Below are positions 53,046-62,186 of a stretch of DNA of 64,000 nt, piece after piece. The translations under genes were made by a program, and so were the position numbers. The stretch spans positions 96,007-160,006 of the forward strand of contig NZ_FNCZ01000009.1 of the NCBI RefSeq assembly GCF_900099995.1, written 5' to 3'. Within the stretch, counting starts at the first letter, position 1. Each line of letters opens with the position of its first letter. This stretch comes from Winogradskyella thalassocola (GTDB lineage: Bacteria; Bacteroidota; Bacteroidia; Flavobacteriales; Flavobacteriaceae). Below the pieces are notes generated by a model, which was not told the DNA's origin, searched no databases, and saw only the letters and a program-made list of their open reading frames with translations.

Positions 53046-53645
53046 ATGCAAAAAGTAACCTCAGTAGAAGAATACATTGAAGTCAATAGTCACTTCTCAG
53101 ATGCACTTAGCATTTTACGACGTATCATCAACACCACCGAATTAGAAGAAACTATAAAATGGAGCATGCCAACCTACTGCTTAAACGGTAAAAATGTTTT
53201 AGGTATTGGTGCGTTTAAGAATCATTTTTGCATCTGGTTTCATCACGGTATCTTTTTAAAGGATACACAACAATTGCTTTATAATGCTCAAGAAGAAAAA
53301 ACGAAAGCCATGCGACAAATGCGTTTTGAAACTGTAGCAGATATTAATGAAGCTGCTGTTTTAGCTTACGTAAAGGAAGCTATAGAAAATCAACACTTAG
53401 GGCGCGCAATAAAACTACAGCGTAACATTAAAACCATTGTTATTCCCAATGAATTAAAAGACCTTTTAAAGATTAATAGTGAACTAAAAACGTGTTTTAA
53501 ATCACTATCTCTATCTAAACAACGCGAGTATTGTGAGTATATTTCTGAGGCAAAACGAGCGACTACCAAACAAACACGCTTAGATAAAATTACACCAATG
53601 ATTAGGAAAGGTATTGGTTTGCATGATAAGTATAGGAAGTTATAG
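53046..53645 (+). CDS. DUF1801/YdeI-type protein
   Basis: A 199-residue cytoplasmic protein. The N-terminal domain (about 10-110) matches DUF1801 (YdhG-like): I-K-W-S-M-P-T-Y and G-I-G-A-F-K-N-H-F-C-I-W-F. The C-terminal 70 residues match the YdeI/OmdA pattern, L-S-K-Q-R-E-Y-C-E-Y-I-S-E-A-K-R-A-T-T-K shown in parts, followed by R-L-D-K-I-x-P-M-I. Such proteins are linked in the literature to iron or envelope stress, but their activity is unknown. The stop codon is directly followed by a heptanucleotide repeat. Confidence 0.85.
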   Translation: MQKVTSVEEYIEVNSHFSDALSILRRIINTTELEETIKWSMPTYCLNGKNVLGIGAFKNHFCIWFHHGIFLKDTQQLLYNAQEEKTKAMRQMRFETVADINEAAVLAYVKEAIENQHLGRAIKLQRNIKTIVIPNELKDLLKINSELKTCFKSLSLSKQREYCEYISEAKRATTKQTRLDKITPMIRKGIGLHDKYRKL

Positions 53646-53657
53646 TTGTAAGTTGTC

Positions 53658-53701
53658 GGTTGTTGGTTGTTGGTTGTTGGTTGTTGGTTGTTGGTTGTTG
53701 G
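53658..53701. repeat. Heptanucleotide tandem repeat (GGTTGTT)6
   Basis: Six perfect copies of GGTTGTT (53658-53699) and two further bases, starting twelve bases after the YdeI-type stop codon, in a gap between convergent genes. The preceding bases (AGTTGTC) look like a degraded seventh copy. Confidence 0.9.
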
Positions 53702-53741
53702 TAACAAAACAACTATGTTTCGAAAAATATACTATTTACAA

Positions 53742-53777
53742 TAAAAAAAAGACTGTTCAAATTAATGAACAGTCTTT
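53742..53777 (-). terminator. Terminator of the nusB-DUF1573-yajC group
   Basis: AAAGACTGTTCA pairs with TGAACAGTCTTT; on the minus strand the stem is followed by eight T. Confidence 0.85.
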
Positions 53778-53800
53778 AATAATTTATAATAAAACGCAGT

Positions 53801-54091
53801 CTATTTTACAACAGCTGGGGCATTTAATTTATTACTCATTTCCATAGAAATTGCAGAACGGTCAAATTTAATTTTCCCTGCTAATGTTTCGATAACACAA
53901 CTGTTATCTTTATCATTTAATTCTACAACTTTTCCGTGCATACCGCTTTTAGTAATAACACGAGTGCCTCGTGTTAACTCGCTTGCAAACTTTTTTTCTT
54001 GTTTAGAGCGTTTCATTTGTGGTGCAATCATAAAGAAATACATCACTGCAAAAATGGCGATAAACGGTAAAAATGATCCTAATGCTTCCAT
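53801..54091 (-). CDS. yajC: Preprotein translocase accessory subunit YajC
   Basis: A 96-residue inner-membrane protein with one N-terminal membrane helix (about 5-25, F-L-P-F-I-A-I-F-A-V-M-Y-F-F) followed by M-I-A-P-Q-M-K-R-S-K-Q-E-K-K, the standard YajC junction, and a small soluble domain with G-T-R-V-I-T-K-S-G-M-H-G-K-V. It associates with SecDF and the SecYEG translocon. It lies 24 bases downstream of the DUF1573 gene on the same strand. Confidence 0.95.
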   Translation of the reverse strand: MEALGSFLPFIAIFAVMYFFMIAPQMKRSKQEKKFASELTRGTRVITKSGMHGKVVELNDKDNSCVIETLAGKIKFDRSAISMEMSNKLNAPAVVK

Positions 54092-54114
54092 TTAGTAAAT
54101 ATCAGTAATAATTA

Positions 54115-54693
54115 TTAATCGTGGTTATGTCCTTCGTGACCTGGTTGCGTAGAATACTTTCTTGGCGTAGCAGCAGCTCCATTATCTGTAGCTAAAGGAT
54201 TAATGTTAGCCGTTCCTGCTGGTTTTGCAGCTTGTGTAGCAGGTGCATTTGGATCTTTCTCAATAAAAGCCGTAATCTTTACTGGTAATTGTCCTTTTTC
54301 AGTATTAGTAACCATAGTTAAAGACTTAGTTGTCTTACCATTACCTTTACCATTAAACCTCACTGTAAACTCACCTGTTTCACCTGGCTGAACTTCTTTT
54401 GTATAGTTTGTAGGAACTGTACACCCACAAGTACTTTTAATATCGCTTACCACTAACATAGAGTTTCCTGTATTTGTATATTTAAATACTGTTTCTACAG
54501 GTGTTCCATCGGCAATTGTACCAAAATCATGTTCTGTTTTGTCTAATGTTAAAACTGCAAAATCACCAGCGTTAGCATCTCTATCAGCTGCTGCTGCAAT
54601 ATTTTCAGATTTAATTTTACTAGCAGCATCCTCTTTACAAGATGTAAAAGCTACCAAGCATAATGCACTAAGTCCTAAAATTACTTTTTTCAT
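54115..54693 (-). CDS. DUF1573 family lipoprotein
   Basis: A 192-residue exported protein with lipobox A-F-T-S-C near residue 19. The DUF1573 domain (about 50-145) has D-F-G-T-I-A-D-G-T-P-V-E-T-V-F, the C-G-C-T-V-P pair after K-S-T, and P-G-E-T-G-E-F-T-V-R-F, an immunoglobulin-like fold. The C-terminal tail (P-A-T-Q-A-A-K-P-A-G) is low in complexity and ends G-H-E-G-H-N-H-D, a histidine-rich end that might bind metal. Position between nusB and yajC is conserved in flavobacteria as far as I know. The function is unknown. Confidence 0.9.
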   Translation of the reverse strand: MKKVILGLSALCLVAFTSCKEDAASKIKSENIAAAADRDANAGDFAVLTLDKTEHDFGTIADGTPVETVFKYTNTGNSMLVVSDIKSTCGCTVPTNYTKEVQPGETGEFTVRFNGKGNGKTTKSLTMVTNTEKGQLPVKITAFIEKDPNAPATQAAKPAGTANINPLATDNGAAATPRKYSTQPGHEGHNHD

Positions 54694-54927
54694 TATTTTA
54701 TTTTTTTGTTAAAATTTATAATCGATTGGCGAAGTTAATAATTATTTCAACGAATTAAAATTTTTACGTACTTCTTAACAAATTTTTGTAAGAAACAGCT
54801 TTCAAAATGATTATGAATCAAGCAATTAACAATCTTAAATGAAAGAATTTTAACATATATCATGCTAATTCCTCTATAAGCATTGCACCTAATTGAAAGT
54901 CTATATTAAAAACATCAAAGACAAAAA

Positions 54928-55872
54928 CTACATTAAACCTCTACCTGTTTTTAGGTGAATTTTTTCAGATTGATACTCCTTTACGATCTTATCTAATATA
55001 CCATTGATAAACAAACTACTTTTCGGTGTAGAGTATTCTTTGGCTATTTCAAGATATTCGTTAATCGTAACTTTATGAGGAATAGATGGAAATTTTTGAA
55101 ATTCGCAAAGCGACATTTTTAACAATACCCCATCTAAACTCGCCAAACGTTCAGAATCCCAATTCGTCGTTTTTTTACTAATCTCTTCAGCAAATCTAGA
55201 ACTATTCAAGAATGTCTTTTTAAACAACTCTATAGCAAATTCTTTATCGTCATCATCTTTATACAAATTTGGTAACAAAGCTGTTTCTGGAGACGTCAAC
55301 TTTAACTTACGCAGTACTTTTAACATGGCAGTATTTACCACCGGTAAATCATCTACCCAAGTTAATTTTTTATCTTCAAAAAAATCGTAGAGCTTATCGT
55401 TAGGTGCTATAATTTCGGTAAACACATCGACTACGAAATTTTTATCTTTCTTAAAGCTGGTTTCAGCATCGTCCGTATAACTTTCATAGATATCGCTTTT
55501 TAAAATAGCTTTAAAAAGAATGTCTACATATTCGAAATCTAAATCCCAATAATTTAATTTTCGATTTCCAATCGCTTCTTGCAACATTGTATTACTACTA
55601 ATAAGATGCAGAAGTTGATTTTCTTGAAACTTTAAACTCAGATTTTTATCCGCTTCTGATTTTACAAGTTTATTTTGTACTTTTTCGTTATGATCCTTGC
55701 TCTTTTTGTGTAGTTCAGTAAGCAACGCTAAAAGCGACAAGTATAAATCATACATGCTATCTAAACTGTGTAACAAAAACTTTTGTTCTTTTATTAAATC
55801 ATCACTTTCGGTACCTTTAAAAGCATACATGGATTGCATGACTTTAATTCTGATGTGTCTTCGGTTTAGCAT
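54928..55872 (-). CDS. nusB: Transcription antitermination factor NusB (long type)
   Basis: A 314-residue protein with the NusB RNA-binding domain at both ends of family logic: N-terminal M-L-N-R-R-H-I-R-I-K-V-M-Q-S-M-Y and, in the C-terminal half (about 170-300), N-T-A-M-L-K-V-L-R-K-L and N-E-Y-L-E-I-A-K-E-Y-S-T-P-K-S-S-L-F-I-N-G-I-L-D (shown in parts as N-E-Y-L-E-I-A-K and F-I-N-G-I-L-D). Canonical NusB has about 140 residues; Bacteroidota have an inserted helical middle that doubles the length, as here. It acts with NusE in rRNA antitermination. It lies between a dehydrogenase and DUF1573. Confidence 0.92.
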   Translation of the reverse strand: MLNRRHIRIKVMQSMYAFKGTESDDLIKEQKFLLHSLDSMYDLYLSLLALLTELHKKSKDHNEKVQNKLVKSEADKNLSLKFQENQLLHLISSNTMLQEAIGNRKLNYWDLDFEYVDILFKAILKSDIYESYTDDAETSFKKDKNFVVDVFTEIIAPNDKLYDFFEDKKLTWVDDLPVVNTAMLKVLRKLKLTSPETALLPNLYKDDDDKEFAIELFKKTFLNSSRFAEEISKKTTNWDSERLASLDGVLLKMSLCEFQKFPSIPHKVTINEYLEIAKEYSTPKSSLFINGILDKIVKEYQSEKIHLKTGRGLM

Positions 55873-55980
55873 GTGTAAGAACTCACTTTTAGTATTTGAT
55901 TATTAAAAAAGGTGAACCTATAAAAGATTCACCTTGCAAAAATACTATTATTTAATTTTTATAACAGAAAATAATTGAGA

Positions 55981-57090
55981 CTATTTTAAGTTTTCTCGTT
56001 TACGTGTTTCAATACGCTCTCTAGCAATATTTAGAGCTGCATTGTGTGTTGTAAGATTATTTACTTTAGCATTATCTAAGATTTCGAGCGTTGTATTATA
56101 AATATTCTCGGTCTTACGCATTATCTCCTGTCTGTCGTAATTTTCCAATTCGGCATATACATTGATAATTCCACCTGCATTAATTAAAAAATCTGGTGCA
56201 TAAACGATACCACGTTCTTGCAAAATTAAACCATGAGTTTTCTCTTCAGCTAACTGATTATTTGCAGCTCCAGCAATAATTTTTGCCTTCAACTTATATA
56301 TAGTATCGTCATTTATGGTCGCTCCTAAAGCACAAGGTGCATAGATATCCATCTCTTCGCTGTAAATATCATTACCACCATAGATCGTAACACCGTATTT
56401 GGTGCGTACTTCTTCTAATCGTTCTTGACTGATATCTGCAATAGTCACATTAGCACCTTCGTTAACCAAATGCTCAACAAGCGCTTCACCTACATTACCA
56501 ATACCTTGTACATAGACGTTTTTATCTTCTAAGACATCTGAACCAAATTTAAATTTAGCAGCCGCTTTCATTCCCATAAAAACACCATAAGCAGTGATTG
56601 GAGACGGATTACCCGCTCCACCTTTGCCTTCCGAAATTCCAGTTACATAAGGAGTTACTTCTCTCACTGTATCCATATCAGCTGTTGTCATACCAACATC
56701 TTCAGCTGTAATATAACGTCCGCTTAATGAATGTACAAACTCACCAAAGCGTCGCATTAACTCAGGAGTTTTTTGTGTTTTGGCATCACCAATAATAACG
56801 GCTTTACCTCCACCAAGATTTAAACCTGTAATCGCAGATTTAAATGTCATGCCACGCGATAAGCGCAATACATCATTAAGGGCTTCCCATTCGTTAGCGT
56901 AATTCCACATTCTTGTACCACCTAAAGCTGGTCCTAAAACTGTGTTATGAATACCAATTATAGCTTTTAAACCAGTATCTTTGTCGTTGCAAAAAACAAT
57001 TTGCTCATGATCATCAAAAGAATGTTGTCCGAAAACCGGATCCATTTTTTTTAATTCTTTTGACGATATAATTTCTGAAGTCATGTTCAT
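55981..57090 (-). CDS. Glu/Leu/Phe/Val family amino acid dehydrogenase
   Basis: A 369-residue NAD(P)-dependent oxidative deaminase. The dimerisation/catalytic domain has G-P-A-L-G-G-T-R, G-L-N-L-G-G-G-K-A-V-I with the catalytic lysine and A-E-D-V-G-M-T-T-x-D-M; the Rossmann domain starts V-Q-G-I-G-N-V-G near residue 195. The pattern, especially G-G-G-K-A and the length, fits leucine dehydrogenase better than glutamate dehydrogenase. A minus-strand TACTTTTG at 57131-57138 is the probable -7 element. The gene is divergent from the ABC exporter. Exact substrate is uncertain. Confidence 0.93.
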   Translation of the reverse strand: MNMTSEIISSKELKKMDPVFGQHSFDDHEQIVFCNDKDTGLKAIIGIHNTVLGPALGGTRMWNYANEWEALNDVLRLSRGMTFKSAITGLNLGGGKAVIIGDAKTQKTPELMRRFGEFVHSLSGRYITAEDVGMTTADMDTVREVTPYVTGISEGKGGAGNPSPITAYGVFMGMKAAAKFKFGSDVLEDKNVYVQGIGNVGEALVEHLVNEGANVTIADISQERLEEVRTKYGVTIYGGNDIYSEEMDIYAPCALGATINDDTIYKLKAKIIAGAANNQLAEEKTHGLILQERGIVYAPDFLINAGGIINVYAELENYDRQEIMRKTENIYNTTLEILDNAKVNNLTTHNAALNIARERIETRKRENLK

Positions 57091-57130
57091 TAAATTTTAG
57101 GGCGTTTAAAGATATTCTAAAAACAGCATG

Positions 57131-57138
57131 CAAAAGTA
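57131..57138 (-). promoter_or_regulatory. -7 element of the amino acid dehydrogenase gene
   Basis: Reads TACTTTTG on the minus strand, 41 bases before the start codon. Confidence 0.5.
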
Positions 57139-57191
57139 AATTATAATTAAAGGATTAGCAAAATATTAACTATTAAATACGATTGTCATAA

Positions 57192-57199
57192 TACTTTTG
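57192..57199 (+). promoter_or_regulatory. -7 element of the ABC exporter gene
   Basis: TACTTTTG, an exact TAnnTTTG match, 17 bases before the ATG at 57217. Confidence 0.45.
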
Positions 57200-57216
57200 A
57201 CCTACTAAATTAAAAA

Positions 57217-58971
57217 ATGAAGGCACTAAAACATCTCAATAAATATTTTTATAAATACAGGTATCGCATTATAATTGGCATCTTTATCACCATAGTTTCT
57301 AAGATATTTGCACTGTTTACACCACGTTTAGTTGGCGCATCTATAAATATTGTTTCTGACCGATTAGAAGGAAAAATATCTGAAGAATTTTTTAAAAGTG
57401 AGTTAACGATAAACATTCTCTATCTCGTAGGAGCCGCTGTTGCCGCAGGAATCTTTACGTTTTTAATGCGCCAAACAATCATTAATGTATCGCGTTATGT
57501 AGAATTTGATCTCAAAAATGAAATCTATCATCATTACCAAATACTGTCTTTAAAGTTTTATAAAGCCAACAGAACCGGTGATTTAATGAACCGAATTAGC
57601 GAAGATGTCGGTAAAGTAAGGATGTACGTTGGCCCTGCTATAATGTACACTATTAATACCATTACGCTATTTGCTGTGGCTATAATATATATGATAGATA
57701 GATCTCCGTCATTAACATTATACACTTTATTACCATTACCATTTCTTTCGGTTGCTATTTATAAATTGAGTCGTTTAATTAATAAACGCAGTACTATAGT
57801 ACAACAATCGCTTTCTACACTTTCTACCTATTCTCAAGAAACGTTTAGTGGTATATCTGTCATAAAATCTTATGGTATTGAACCAAGAACAAATGAAGCG
57901 TTCGAAAATCTTTCAGCAGAAAACCGCCAGAAACAAATTAACCTTACCAAAGTGCAAGCCTTATTTTTTCCGATGATGATTTTATTGATTGGAGTGAGTA
58001 ATCTTATAGTAATTTATGTTGGAGGCATGCAATATATGAATGGGGAAATTGAGCAAATAGGAACCATTGCAGAGTTTATTATCTATGTCAATATGTTAAC
58101 ATGGCCTGTAGCAACTGTAGGTTGGGTAACGTCTTTAATTCAACAAGCTGAAGCATCACAAGAGCGTATTAACGAATTTTTAAAAACGGAACCAGATATT
58201 AAAAATACAGCAACTGAGCTCACACCGATAAAAGGAGATATCGAATTTAAAAATGTATCCTTCGTCTATCCTGACACTAATATTGAAGCTTTAAAAGATG
58301 TCAGTTTCACATTAAAATCTGGTGAAACTTTAGTTATTCTCGGAAAAACAGGCTCTGGAAAATCGACCATCTTAGATCTAATAGGCCGCTTATATGATAT
58401 TGACAACGGGTCTATTTTAATAGATAATACGGTTATTTCGGAATTGAATCTTTTTAGCCTTAGAGAAAGTATTGGCTACGTCCCACAAGATGCCTTCTTG
58501 TTTTCAGATAGCATAAAGAACAATATAAAATTTGGAAAGGAAGATGCCACAGATGAAGAAGTCATCGAAGCAGCTCAAAATGCTAAAGTCCATAAAAACA
58601 TCATCGGTTTTACTAAAGGCTATGATACGGTTTTAGGAGAACGTGGTATTACCTTATCTGGAGGTCAAAAACAACGGGTTTCTATTGCTAGAGCTATTAT
58701 TAAAAAACCAGATATTTTGTTATTTGATGATTGTTTGTCTGCTGTAGATACTGAAACAGAAGAAAAAATACTCAAAAATCTCGTAAAATTGACCAAAGAT
58801 AAAACGACGATTATTGTGAGTCATCGAGTGTCTTCGGCTAAAAATGCAGATCTCATAATTGTTTTAGAGGACGGAAAAGTAATTGAGTCTGGAAATCACG
58901 AAAGCCTTATAAATACGGATAGCTACTACAACGAATTATACAAGAAACAACTCTCCGAAAAAGAAATGTAA
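57217..58971 (+). CDS. ABC exporter, fused membrane and ATPase domains
   Basis: A 584-residue half-transporter of the MsbA/multidrug type. Six membrane helices occupy about 1-310, followed by a nucleotide-binding domain with Walker A G-K-T-G-S-G-K-S-T near residue 377, Q-loop Y-V-P-Q-D-A, signature L-S-G-G-Q-K-Q-R near 481, Walker B I-L-L-F-D-D and H-loop V-S-H-R. The Walker B glutamate is replaced: L-L-F-D-D-C-L-S-A-V-D-T, with D-D instead of D-E, a feature of some degenerate ATP sites in heterodimeric exporters. A partner half-transporter is not adjacent. The substrate is unknown; lipid or drug export is usual. Confidence 0.92.
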   Translation: MKALKHLNKYFYKYRYRIIIGIFITIVSKIFALFTPRLVGASINIVSDRLEGKISEEFFKSELTINILYLVGAAVAAGIFTFLMRQTIINVSRYVEFDLKNEIYHHYQILSLKFYKANRTGDLMNRISEDVGKVRMYVGPAIMYTINTITLFAVAIIYMIDRSPSLTLYTLLPLPFLSVAIYKLSRLINKRSTIVQQSLSTLSTYSQETFSGISVIKSYGIEPRTNEAFENLSAENRQKQINLTKVQALFFPMMILLIGVSNLIVIYVGGMQYMNGEIEQIGTIAEFIIYVNMLTWPVATVGWVTSLIQQAEASQERINEFLKTEPDIKNTATELTPIKGDIEFKNVSFVYPDTNIEALKDVSFTLKSGETLVILGKTGSGKSTILDLIGRLYDIDNGSILIDNTVISELNLFSLRESIGYVPQDAFLFSDSIKNNIKFGKEDATDEEVIEAAQNAKVHKNIIGFTKGYDTVLGERGITLSGGQKQRVSIARAIIKKPDILLFDDCLSAVDTETEEKILKNLVKLTKDKTTIIVSHRVSSAKNADLIIVLEDGKVIESGNHESLINTDSYYNELYKKQLSEKEM

Positions 58972-59037
58972 TTATTTGTTGTTTAGGTTACTTTTTTTTT
59001 AGATTTTTGGATTGAAATTAAAAAAATAGATTGAGTT

Positions 59038-59427
59038 ATGAGTGATTATGAAATGATGGATAAGGAAGAAATTTATTCCAAAGTATTACGTGCAGGAAGA
59101 AGAACCTATTTCTTTGATGTTAGAGCTACAAAAGCTGGTGATTATTATTTAACGGTTACGGAGAGTAAAAAATTCACCAATGATGATGGTTCTTTCCATT
59201 ACAAAAAGCATAAAATTTATCTTTATAAAGAAGATTTTACAGAGTTTAAAGAGATTTTAATTGAAATGACCGATTATATTATTAATGAGAAAGGTCAAGA
59301 AGTTATTAGCGAACGTCACCAAAAAGACTTTAAACGCGAAGATGATTTTGTAACTCAAGAAGCAAAAACACCAGAAGATACTAAAACTACAGATAGCTTT
59401 ACAGATATTAGTTTCGACGATATTTAA
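59038..59427 (+). CDS. DUF3276/PUR-alpha-like nucleic acid-binding protein
   Basis: A 129-residue protein. Residues about 10-85 match the bacterial PUR-alpha-like domain (DUF3276): I-Y-S-K-V-L-R-A-G-R-R-T-Y-F-F-D-V, then Y-Y-L-T-V-T-E-S-K-K and K-I-Y-L-Y-K-E-D-F. The C-terminus is an acidic tail (E-D-T-K-T-T-D-S-F). PUR proteins bind single-stranded DNA or RNA; the bacterial role is unclear. It sits 66 bases downstream of the ABC exporter and ends at a terminator. Confidence 0.9.
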   Translation: MSDYEMMDKEEIYSKVLRAGRRTYFFDVRATKAGDYYLTVTESKKFTNDDGSFHYKKHKIYLYKEDFTEFKEILIEMTDYIINEKGQEVISERHQKDFKREDDFVTQEAKTPEDTKTTDSFTDISFDDI

Positions 59428-59451
59428 AAACTACTTCTGTTAAATTATAAC

Positions 59452-59482
59452 AAACCTTGACAATTTATTGTCAGGGTTTTTC
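59452..59482 (+). terminator. Terminator of the DUF3276 gene
   Basis: AAACCTTGACAA at 59452-59463 pairs with TTGTCAGGGTTT at 59468-59479 (one G-T pair), then T. Confidence 0.85.
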
Positions 59483-59514
59483 TATTTTTAGGGACTAACC
59501 AACCTAAAAATGCC

Positions 59515-62022
59515 ATGCAACGCATCCTTCTACTCCTAATTCTTACAACCACTACACTTTTCTCGCAGTCACAAACAGAATTATCTTATTATTTACCGCA
59601 AGATGTGTCATTAAATCCAACCATACCAACACCACAGAGTGTTCTTGGTCATAACGTTGGCGAATGGCATGTGACACACGACAAATTAGTAGAATACATG
59701 AAGGCCTTAGCTAATGCTTCGGATAGAATTACATTAGAAGATAGAGGTAAAACTTTTGAAGATAGACCGCTTCTTCTACTAACCATAACGGCATCAGAAA
59801 ATCATAAAAATCTAGATGCCATTCAATCAGCGCATATCAAAGCGACCGAATCCAATTCTGCAAATGCAGAAAACCGACCAATTGTAGTTTATCAAGGTTT
59901 TTCAATTCACGGTAATGAACCAAGTGGATCTAATGCCGCTTTATTAGTGGCGTATTATTTAGCAGCAGCTGAAGGTGCAGAAATTGAGGATTTATTAAAA
60001 AACACCGTGATTTTGTTTGATCCATCTTTGAATCCAGACGGCCTACAACGCTTTGCATATTGGGCAAATACCAATAAAAACATTAATCTAAATCCGGATC
60101 CAAACGATAGAGAATACAGTGAAGTTTGGCCCGGTGCTCGTACCAATCATTATTGGTTTGATATGAACAGAGATTGGTTACCTGTGCAGTTACCAGAATC
60201 TAGAGCACGTATAGAAACCTTTCATAATTGGATGCCAAATATTTTAACGGATCATCATGAAATGGGTACCAATGCAAGTTTCTTTTTTCAACCTGGAATT
60301 CCGTCACGTACACACCCATTAACTCCACAATTAAACCAAGATTTAACTAAAGGTATTGCGACGTATCATGCGAAGGCTTTAGATAAAATAGGCTCATTAT
60401 ATTATTCTGAAGAAAGTTTTGATGACTTCTACTACGGAAAAGGATCAACCTTTCCTGATATTAATGGAGGTATTGGTATTTTATTTGAACAAGCGAGTTC
60501 TCGTGGTCATATTCAAGAAAGTGAAAATGGTTTGTTAACCTTTCCATTTACAATTAAAAATCAATATACAGCCGCTTTTTCAACGCTTGAAGCGGCAAAT
60601 AGCATGCGAAAAGACATTTTAGAGTATCAGCACAACTTCTATAAAAATGCGAGAGCTGAAGCTTCTAAAGAAGGGAAAAACGCGATTGTTTTCGGAGATG
60701 AAAAAGATGCTGCTAAAACTTACCATTTAGCTGAAATATTAAAACGTCATCGTATTACGTTTCACGACTTAAAATCTGATTTTTCGAAAGATGGCAAAAA
60801 CTATAAAAAAGGCTACAGTTATGTAGTCCCAAAGAATCAAAAGAATACACGGTTGATAAATGCCATGTTTGAAAAACGAACCACATTTGAAGATAGCTTG
60901 TTTTATGATATTTCTGCGTGGACATTCCCTTTAGCGTTTAATTTAGATTATACAGAAACGACGACTGCCAATGCAGGAGATGAAGTCACAGATTTAAAAC
61001 AACACAAAGGAGGCGTCAGTTCTAAAAGTGACTACGCTTATTTATTTGAATGGCACGAGTATTACTCTCCAAAATTATTGAATGCTATTTTAAAGAAAGG
61101 TGTAAGAGCCAAGGTTGCCATGAAACGTTTTAAAGCTAATGGTACATCTTACGACTATGGTACGATTATGATTCCTGTTAAAAATCAAGAGTTAAGCACC
61201 TCTGAGATGTATAGTTTTCTTAATGAGTTAGCACAACAAAGTCATATTACAATTACTGCAGTTTCAACAGGTTTAAACGACGGTATTGATTTGGGAAGTC
61301 GGAATTTTAGCCATCTAGAATTACCAAAAATCGCTCTTCTAGTTGGTGACGGCATGACCTCTTATGATGCTGGCGAAATATGGCATTTATTTGATACACG
61401 CTATGATATTATAGCCACCAAACTCGATACGAAAAGCATTAGTAGAGCAGATTTAAGCCGGTATAATACTATTATCATGGTGAATTCTAATTCTGGATTA
61501 AGCGAAAGCAGTACTAAGAAATTACAATCGTGGATTAGTAATGGTGGCACTTTGGTCGCTTATAAAAATGCTTTAAAATGGTTGAACTCTAAAAAATTAA
61601 TGACCATTGATTTTAAGAAAAACAAGTTAACTGCAAAAAACATTACTTACGAAGAACGTAGCGATTTTAGAGGTGCACAAGTTATTGGAGGTGCTATTTT
61701 CGAAACCGAGTTAGATCGCTCCCACCCTATTAATTTTGGCTATAAAAATGATAAGTTGGCGGTGTTTAGAAATTCGACTTTATTTATAAATGAAGATAAG
61801 AATAGCTATAACAATCCTATTCAGTACACTAAAAACCCATTATTAAGTGGTTATATTTCGGAACAAAATTTAGACAGCATTAGTAAAACTGTGCCTTTTA
61901 AAATCGGAAAAATCGGTAGAGGAAAAATTATAGGCTTTACGGACAACACTAATTTTAGAGCGTTCTGGTATGGTACTAACAAGCTGTTAATGAATGCTAT
62001 TTTCTTTAGAGAAGAGATGTAG
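59515..62022 (+). CDS. M14 family zinc carboxypeptidase, exported
   Basis: An 835-residue exported metallopeptidase. The signal peptide ends near residue 18 (T-L-F-S-Q). The M14 domain spans about 40-400: zinc ligands His132 and Glu135 in I-H-G-N-E, a third histidine in L-T-D-H-H-E-M-G near 245, and the catalytic glutamate in G-I-L-F-E-Q-A near 328. The C-terminal half, about 400-835, contains a class I glutamine amidotransferase-like region (I-A-L-L-V-G-D-G-M-T, L-Q-S-W-I-S-N-G-G-T-L-V-A) often found in Bacteroidota M14 enzymes. It may trim peptides at the cell surface. A heptanucleotide repeat begins right after the stop. Confidence 0.9.
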   Translation: MQRILLLLILTTTTLFSQSQTELSYYLPQDVSLNPTIPTPQSVLGHNVGEWHVTHDKLVEYMKALANASDRITLEDRGKTFEDRPLLLLTITASENHKNLDAIQSAHIKATESNSANAENRPIVVYQGFSIHGNEPSGSNAALLVAYYLAAAEGAEIEDLLKNTVILFDPSLNPDGLQRFAYWANTNKNINLNPDPNDREYSEVWPGARTNHYWFDMNRDWLPVQLPESRARIETFHNWMPNILTDHHEMGTNASFFFQPGIPSRTHPLTPQLNQDLTKGIATYHAKALDKIGSLYYSEESFDDFYYGKGSTFPDINGGIGILFEQASSRGHIQESENGLLTFPFTIKNQYTAAFSTLEAANSMRKDILEYQHNFYKNARAEASKEGKNAIVFGDEKDAAKTYHLAEILKRHRITFHDLKSDFSKDGKNYKKGYSYVVPKNQKNTRLINAMFEKRTTFEDSLFYDISAWTFPLAFNLDYTETTTANAGDEVTDLKQHKGGVSSKSDYAYLFEWHEYYSPKLLNAILKKGVRAKVAMKRFKANGTSYDYGTIMIPVKNQELSTSEMYSFLNELAQQSHITITAVSTGLNDGIDLGSRNFSHLELPKIALLVGDGMTSYDAGEIWHLFDTRYDIIATKLDTKSISRADLSRYNTIIMVNSNSGLSESSTKKLQSWISNGGTLVAYKNALKWLNSKKLMTIDFKKNKLTAKNITYEERSDFRGAQVIGGAIFETELDRSHPINFGYKNDKLAVFRNSTLFINEDKNSYNNPIQYTKNPLLSGYISEQNLDSISKTVPFKIGKIGRGKIIGFTDNTNFRAFWYGTNKLLMNAIFFREEM

Positions 62023-62024
62023 TT

Positions 62025-62066
62025 GATTGTTGATTGTTGATTGTTGATTGTTGATTGTTGATTGTT
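62025..62066. repeat. Heptanucleotide tandem repeat (GATTGTT)6
   Basis: Six perfect copies of GATTGTT starting two bases after the TAG of the M14 gene. The unit differs by one base from the GGTTGTT unit at 53658, copy number is the same, and the setting (after a plus-strand stop, before a convergent gene) is the same. Confidence 0.9.
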
Positions 62067-62186
62067 GAAAATAATATTTTTATGAGATCTAATATGTTAA
62101 TCTTGAAATGTTTTTATCATGCATTATATCAACTTTTTCGAAAGTATGAAAACACCTCAATGGACATATTAAATGTTAAACCTCAG

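Noticed and set aside
53614..53847. Plus-strand ORF running through the heptamer repeat
   Set aside because: Its coding text is repeat-derived (V-V-G-C-W-L-L) and overlaps the YdeI-type gene and yajC antisense; no family resemblance.
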